From Paramacrobiotus metropolitanus (lineage: Eukaryota; Tardigrada; Eutardigrada; Parachela; Macrobiotidae), in contig NW_026570225.1 of the NCBI RefSeq assembly GCF_019649055.1, forward strand, positions 2,604,001 through 2,668,000: a DNA stretch of 64,000 nucleotides. Reading direction: 5' to 3'. Made by a program: the position numbers and the translations under genes. Positions 58,171 to 64,000 of the stretch are shown here, piece by piece. Within the stretch, counting starts at the first letter, position 1; every line of letters starts with the position of its first letter. The notes beneath the pieces were generated by a model, which had not been told where the DNA came from, made no database searches, and saw nothing but the letters and a program-made list of their open reading frames with translations.

Positions 58171-59468
58171 CTTTTTGTCTTGGCTTCGTTCACGCAACGA
58201 ATTATCACGGCTGTGTAGCCGTTAAGACTAAAGAGTCAAAAGTCAAAGCAATCATTACCTCGTTCGCTAAACTATGTTCTAATTGTCAGCTAGGTCTTAA
58301 CTATATTCTGATGTCAGTGTTGTGGATTAGATTCGTTAGAATTAATTTTAAAATCAGAAATACGAACGTCACAAAATTCAAAAACGAAATTTTACCGTTA
58401 GTTACTGGTTTCTGTATGTCACCAATCGCTTTAGGGCAGCGGCCACCGTATAACTTGGGCTTGATTGTGAGTGAGATTCCTCGAAATCGGCAACGTTCTA
58501 GCAAAAATTTTTGCATTTTAAATTTAATGAATAAAAAACGTACTAGTAACATAAATCAAGCAAAATTTTTAATAATAATATCACATGTAAATACAAAGTG
58601 AGTACTAAGAACGGGATTTATAACAAAAACGCTTCTTCAATGCAATCCTTCTCGGGGAATTGTATAACCATACAGTACTAATGTACTATCGCGTTTCCCC
58701 GTTCTTGGATAGATAACCGCTGCGTAAAAAATCTCTCTCGCCCGTTTCTCAATGGCCGTACCGTTCCTAACCCTTTCCACTGGAGTAGCTTTTTAGTTCC
58801 GTCGTCCCATGGGCCGAAAATTTCGAACGCTGCGGGAATGATATCTCGGTTGCTGCGTTGCAGCAACTTGCAACCAGGCATCTTTGGTCCGTTTCCCTTT
58901 TCCGTGTGCTCGGCTGCTGCCCAAACGTTAGCATAGGTGCGGTTAATTTCCGAAGCCGCAAGTGTGTCGACTGTTGACGCACGTCACAACTAAACTGGTG
59001 GTTTTCCGCTCTCACACGGGACACGGTACAAGTGTGACCACATCCGGCCTTTTGTGATCTTTCACGGATAGACCTTTTGGCTCCATTCTTGATGGGAAAC
59101 CGACCGTCTTATTTTTCCTTGTTAAGGCGGAAGGCCGCATTCACATTCACACTAGACAGCGGACACCAGTATTTCACCAATAAAAATTTTATCAAATTCG
59201 CAATAAAAGTAGCTTCCGGCGCCATAAAACAGTATATTATAATAACCGAAAACAGGAAACATCATTATCATCAGCAAAGTGAACATGTGCGGTATCAAAT
59301 GCAGTTAAAACGCATCTACCGACCGGCTCGAGGCACGCATTACCGAAATAATCACCGGCAGTTAAATTAAAAATCTTACCCAAAGACTGATAATTACACA
59401 AACAAAAACGGAAAATAAACTTTTAGGAAATTTAAACAGAAACGCAATCCATTTAAGTCCAAATCCAT
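58171..59468. other. Intergenic, upstream of PAXBP1 and downstream of SCCPDH
   Basis: 1.3 kb between two minus-strand genes. The first 500 bases should include the PAXBP1 promoter. The middle holds a decayed retrotransposon fragment (58678-59085), listed separately. The remainder is AT-rich with nothing recognised. Confidence 0.5.
58678..59085 (-). pseudogene. Decayed non-LTR retrotransposon fragment (C-terminal region of a reverse-transcriptase polyprotein)
   Basis: Read on the minus strand, three neighbouring frames together give a pattern I recognise from the C-terminal region of a widespread invertebrate reverse-transcriptase polyprotein. From about 59083 comes EPKGLSVKDHKRPDVVTLVP. After a frame break come STVDTLAASEINRTYANV and AAFEIFGPWDDGTKKLL, and then FFTQRLSIQERGNAIVH. 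The usual family form has KRPDG-TLVPW, D-TV-DT-A-S, P-A-ET-GPW and F--QRLSIAIQRGNA. Stops and at least one frame break separate these parts, and no reverse-transcriptase core is present nearby, so this is a dead 5'-truncated copy. No target-site duplication could be placed. Family name is not assigned. Confidence 0.65.
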
Positions 59469-62051
59469 TTAGGCATCCTTTGAAATGACTTTAAATCCAA
59501 TTCCATGATCATGCAGGCGGCCAATCAAACCGGTATTCTCAAAAGCATATCCGGGAGGAAGAACACCAAAGCTAACCAAAGAAAACATAACATCTTCTTA
59601 GTTTTCATAACACTATACTCGATAAATATCCTAATTACCGAGGGATGCGAGATTTCGGTTGACCAGATTCCTCCAGGATTGTCATAGCACTCTACAAGTA
59701 TTAGTACCAAAATAACAGCAATAGTGACAATCGGTAATTTTTTGGTAAGTACAATAAATACTATGCATGATCGTATGCACATCTGTACAAACTGTACAGA
59801 TGTGCAGCGATATATCAGTGTAATAAAACTAATGTACTTTAACCACTGTAGTAAAAAACCACATAACCCGGTGACAGCATTCATGAAAATTAACGTTAAC
59901 TGACATATGATTATAAAACAAAATACGGAATTATCAATTAAATGAATTTTTATCAAGCAATGCATGTACTAACCTCCAACACCATAGCCGACGTGGCATT
60001 GTAACCAGGGTCTGCAAAAAAAGCCACGAGTGAATTCACAAAACCGAATTGCAAGGGAAAGCGAAAGACGGTCTACCCGGTCCAGTAACTTCTGCTACAA
60101 TCCTTTTATCCGGAACGGCGGTGTGGACCTCGTCCGGTGACGACAGTTTCTGGGAATAACCTCGGCCGACAATCTCCATGCGGAAGCTGGTGTTACGCAT
60201 CTGCAGCATATTTCGGCCTTATGCCATACAAGTGAATAAGTGATGCAACACAAGCTCTAACTGCTCATCTATCTGATACTAACCTGCTCCTCAGTCGGCC
60301 CTTCATGTGAGAAAAAGCCCATGGAAAACACTTTGGGATACTATTTAAAGCAAACATAAAGTATCAGTGCACGTTACAAAATAATTCCAACCAAAGCAAA
60401 GCAGGAAGCACTAACTTTAAGCAGGAGATCGCGAGTGAATTTGAACTTCGCCATGAACATGAAAAGGGCTCCGAAAATCACAATCTGCGCCGTATTAATA
60501 ATCGATCCGGTTTTCAGATAGGAAATCACCTGGACCTGTACAAGATTGTGGTTAGACTCTAAATAAAAAAAGTCGGCTGCGACGATGCGGAAATTCACTG
60601 ACCGGTCGGTGATTCTGTTCTGTAAATTCCAGATACTCGGTGCGGCGCGCAATTGAGCGGTCCGCGCCGGGAAATGGGATCGCCCAACCGCGCACATCTT
60701 CGTTATAGAAAACTTTTCTGCAAATGCACCGACTTATTCCGGCGTCAGGTTAACAAAAATGCGATACACTAAAAATCGATTTGAACTAGTAAAACCACGA
60801 AGATCTGTAAACACTTTAGCACTGATTTTAGACTTGGCATCAACAATTTACATCAGGAATTTGGTAGAAAAACAATAAAAAGCGAGCCGCGGCATTCACT
60901 TACTTTTCCTCCACTTTGTGGGTAGGACGAGGCAGACGCTGGGCAAACAGCTGTTTTCGAATAGGAGAGAGTTCAGCAGCAGCAGAAATACCATGCACAG
61001 CCGATTCCCAGGTGGCATAATGAGCAGACGTACCCTTAGATGTAAAAAAGCGTTGCAGCATAAGCTGCACAAGTGACAAAAAATCGCTAAAGGTTAAAAT
61101 AATGCCGGGAAAATCAAAGCGATTACAATGTCGAGTTCGTCAAGCACTCTAGTTTTCACCAGGGCAATATAACAAAAAATATCATTTTTTAAAAAAATTT
61201 CTCATCGAATCCATACCTCCGGACCAGCTTTGAAACTGAGAAAGGTCTCAATGGAATTCAGATCACCTGTAAGGAATCCGACTGAGAAAGCGCACGGAGA
61301 TGTGCGAAAACTGATATCTCACCATCGAAATGCTTCTTCGTAAAAGCAACGCCCATTTCCGACGGAATCGAATCAAATCCACAAGCACCCACGATGTAAA
61401 TTCCCTTCTCTCGGGCTTGTTGATCGTAGCGTAACTGCATGCTTTCCAAAAACTGAAATTACATACAAAGGGCAATTATAAGCTGACAATTTCCTTTGTC
61501 CAAAGCCGCCGACAACACCCAACCTGAGGCTCTCCACTGATGTCCACATAGTGAGTGCCTGCGTCCACGCATGCCTTAACGACTTGTTCGCCATAAAACC
61601 GGTACTGAAAAATCGCCCATATCAACGCAATGAAAACCAAGTCCAACTAATTACTAAGCCCAGCAAAACCAAAATTACCGGTCCAACGCAATTAATGACC
61701 ACTTTCCCCTGTCGGCACATCTCCAGAATCGATTCAGGACGGCTCACATCGGCTTCAATCAGTTTGACTTCGAACTCACCCAGACCTACCGATCGAGCGT
61801 AGGAAAGAACTAAAGTACTAAACTAATATGTGATAACCTCGCTCACCACTGAGAAAAGTCCACTTACCACTGATCTGCTTGCAGCGATTAAGGACTTGTC
61901 GCAGCTTGTCCACGCTTCGTCCAGCGATAGCAAAAGTGAAACCTGGCTCCTGTTTCTGCTTGCGAATGGCTGCACGCACCACGCGCTCCCCGGTGAAGCC
62001 CGTGGCACCGAAGATCACTGCATCGACACTGCGTCCACGGTCTCCGTCCAT
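59469..62051 (-). CDS. SCCPDH: Saccharopine dehydrogenase-like oxidoreductase
   Basis: Thirteen exons: 62051-61868, 61785-61679, 61604-61524, 61452-61323, 61266-61217, 61034-60904, 60717-60603, 60535-60416, 60340-60284, 60200-60077, 60011-59974, 59691-59639, 59571-59469. Total 1293 bases, 430 residues; human SCCPDH has 429. Residues about 10-25 are a Rossmann nucleotide-binding loop (VIFGATGFTGERV) followed by AIAGRS. Further matches are VVINCVGPYRFYGEQVVKAC, YVDISGEPQFLESMQLRYDQ, YIVGACGFDSIPSEMGV, WAIPFPGADRSIARRTEYL and a hydrophobic helix IVIFGALFMFMAKF. The end, GRLHDHGIGFKVISKDA, equals human DRLNKHGIEFSVISSSE. Human SCCPDH is found on lipid droplets; its substrate is not established, and it is not the lysine-pathway saccharopine dehydrogenase. 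The upstream in-frame GTG at 62069 was not used. Intron 11 carries a perfect hairpin. Confidence 0.95.
59776..59806. repeat. Perfect 14-bp inverted repeat with 3-base loop
   Basis: TGCACATCTGTACA (59776-59789), loop AAC, then its exact complement (59793-59806). It lies in intron 11 of SCCPDH (59692-59973). It could fold into a stable hairpin. Length is too short for a typical microRNA precursor and no flanking transposon signals were seen. Confidence 0.9.
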
Positions 62052-62917
62052 TTTTGAATTTGAGCACACCAGTTATCGAAGAAAAGCGGGACTTGAGAGC
62101 TTAATGGTGCACACAATCAAAAATGATGCGGTGTAATACCACGAATTCGGGTGGAGGCCGAGGGTAAAGCACTTTTCGCAGGAGAATACCGAGTTATAAC
62201 TCTATGACTGCGCAAATGACAGAAAATGTGCCTCCAAATGTGATCCTGGGGCCTGGATGAGATACGGTACGATGAAGGTTGATTCTCGCTGCTTACAGCT
62301 GGAAGTGTCGCTCTGCTGGTGTCGGCTGTGTCACCGAAAACAGTTGCTGCGCAGCACCGGGCGGGCCGACGGTTTTGAACGGTTTACATGATCCGGTCTG
62401 GCTGGCTGATATTAATTTTTCTTATCTGATTACGGTAACGACTCCAGTCTCCGGTTTACAGTATTTACTTATCATTAATACTGTATTTATGATTGATTTC
62501 GTGTATTCTTTACCTCACAATTCAAATCAACTAAATATATTCCTTATTCGTTTCATATAAGTTGTTCTAGAAATTTCGAAGTAGGTTTGCATGAAAATAT
62601 TTCGATCTGTTTTGAAAAGCTGGATGCAGTGTAACATTACTACTGAGTCGGAATTCACTTGCTGCAAGGCAGTTGCAGACATCAAAAGCAGCTTCGCATT
62701 TTTTGATGTTCTACAGAATCTGCCCTCTACAGAAGTCTACAATACTCATTAGTCATTACCTTTACTTGCGATAGCAGACATCTCTGCCGAGAGAAACGAG
62801 TTTCTTGAATTGCATCTTTTTAATCAGTTTTTTGGGGGAATACAGCAAAATCAGTTCCTTCCACCTTGGATGAGTGGATCCTCAAATTGTCTGTTTCGTG
62901 ACTGCGATCCATCCATC
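62052..62917. promoter_or_regulatory. Divergent promoter region, SCCPDH / HDAC3
   Basis: 866 bases between two divergent start codons (62051 minus, 62918 plus). It must serve both genes, unless non-coding first exons are present. Short open frames here have no family resemblance. No core element could be named. Confidence 0.45.
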
Positions 62918-63858
62918 ATGTCAAATCCAGGTGAGTTCCTTGCTAGTTGCTCGTATAAAGTAAGTGTACGTTACAGTATTTATTTCTTTGGGTAAAACAG
63001 TCAGCATCTCCTTGGGAGCAAACTGACAAAAGGGGCATTCGGTAATCTTGCAAAAGCGATTATAGTGTAGTATTAACTTTTAAGTGCATCATACATGTAG
63101 TTCATGCAGTGTAGTACATAAAGAATGTGAACTTCATTGTGGCTTGTAATCCAAATGGGTACTTACAGTAGCGCTAGATGCTGAGTGTTGCGAATTTGAA
63201 CGCCTTTGACTGTTACAGTGGCAGAAAAAGAACCAGAGAAGCAGGCCCCATATTACTTTCGCCAAAAAGGGGGCAAACGGGTCGCCTACTTCCACGATCC
63301 CTCCATTGGCAACTTTCACTACGGTCCCAACCATCCGATGAAGCCACATCGCCTGGCACTGACCCATGCACTGGTGGTGTCATACAACCTTGACGAACAC
63401 ATGGATGTCTACCGGCCCCATCGGGCGTCGCAGATCGACATGGAGAAATTCCACTCCAAAGAATACATTAAATTCCTCTCCACCGTCACGCCAGCCACCC
63501 TCCCGGAATTCATCAAACTGGGCGTTCCAGTGCAGAACTTCAACGTGGGCGATGATTGCCCGGTGTTTCCTGGCTTGTTCGACTACTGCTCCGCCTACAC
63601 CGGCGGAAGTTTGGACGGTGCACGCACCTTGAATACAGGCGCTTACGACATTGCCATCAATTGGGCAGGCGGGTTACATCATGCGAAAAAAGTGGAAGCG
63701 TCCGGGTTTTGTTACATTAATGATATTGTGCTGGCTATACTAGAGCTGTTGAAATATCACCAGAGAGTGGTATATATTGATATTGACATCCACCACGGGG
63801 ATGGTGTCCAAGAAGCATTTTATCTGTGCGATCGCGTAATGACAGTTAGCTTTCACAG
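62918..63858 (+). CDS. HDAC3: Histone deacetylase 3 (first two coding exons; 3' end outside window)
   Basis: Class I zinc-dependent histone deacetylase, catalytic subunit of NCoR/SMRT co-repressor complexes. A 13-base coding exon (62918-62930, ATGTCAAATCCAG|GTGAGT) joins in phase 1 to 63219-63858, and the gene continues beyond the window. Visible protein: about 217 residues, with an N-terminal extension of some 20 residues ([17 protein letters not shown]) before [15 protein letters not shown], where human HDAC3 starts almost at once. Diagnostic HDAC3 residues are [13 protein letters not shown] and [22 protein letters not shown]1/2 have IRMTH and VEEAFY. Active-site parts present are [10 protein letters not shown] (the two catalytic histidines), [15 protein letters not shown] and DIDIHHGDG (zinc-binding Asp and His). 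The exon ends at SFH + AG|GTACGA. The start was chosen because it gives a proper ATG and in-phase splice; the second exon alone has no upstream ATG. Confidence 0.93.
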
Positions 63859-64000
63859 GTACGATTAGTGTTCTTTTTCTGATCTTCCTGTCATGTTTTG
63901 TCAACCCTGAGTTGTTACTGCTCTTTTACATCTAGTCGAGCACTGCAGTGGTTCCATAGGTTCTGCAGTTACCATTAGAAAAACCGAATGTTACTGGCAA
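63859..64000 (+). other. HDAC3: HDAC3 intron, continuing past the right edge
   Basis: Sequence after the donor GTACGA of HDAC3 exon 2. The following coding segment (human NYFFPGTGD region) is not present in these 142 bases, so the acceptor lies outside the window. Confidence 0.75.

Overview
This is a stretch of animal nuclear DNA, probably from a compact invertebrate genome. It has orthologues of widely conserved metazoan genes (HDAC3, PDPK1, PI4KB, PAXBP1, SCCPDH, FBXO9, CHIC, UQCRB), many GT-AG introns of about 60-500 bases, and intergenic gaps of mostly 0.5-3 kb. I cannot name the species. An ecdysozoan such as a tardigrade or small crustacean is a guess. Seventeen protein-coding genes were rebuilt by eye. 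Exon ends were chosen so that splice signals, reading phase and family alignment all agree; sixteen reconstructions are complete or nearly so in frame, and the MATH-BTB 5' end is uncertain.

The left 26 kb holds a five-member cluster of SLC35F3/F4-like nucleotide-sugar/thiamine-type transporters. Copies A, B and C are on the minus strand (191-4166, 5951-8489, 9134-11932) and copies D and E on the plus strand (17081-20829, 22045-25907). All share intron positions and phases (1,2,0,0,1,1), so they arose by duplication of one seven-exon gene. Copy A runs off the left edge. Copy D is the most conserved. Copy E has a 322-bp miniature inverted-repeat transposon in intron 2 and a non-canonical AT...AG intron 4. 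A two-exon O-fucosyltransferase-like gene (12630-14220, minus) lies between the two transporter groups.

The middle (26.5-45 kb) holds an intronless PHD-finger gene (minus), an FBXO22-like F-box/FIST gene (plus), FBXO9 (minus), a 13-exon PI4KB (plus), the respiratory complex III subunit UQCRB (minus) and a MATH-BTB (SPOP-like) gene (plus). Three of these are candidate ubiquitin-ligase substrate adaptors (two SCF type, one CUL3 type).

The right part (46-64 kb) holds PDPK1 (plus, 11 exons, with one probable GC-AG intron), a CHIC1/2-like palmitoylated cysteine-rich protein (plus), PAXBP1 (minus, 19 exons), a decayed fragment of a non-LTR retrotransposon polyprotein C terminus (minus, about 58.7-59.1 kb), SCCPDH (minus, 13 exons) and the first two coding exons of HDAC3 (plus, cut by the right edge). 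The genes are housekeeping or signalling genes with no operon logic; neighbours are often divergent or convergent. No tRNA, rRNA or CRISPR array was recognised.
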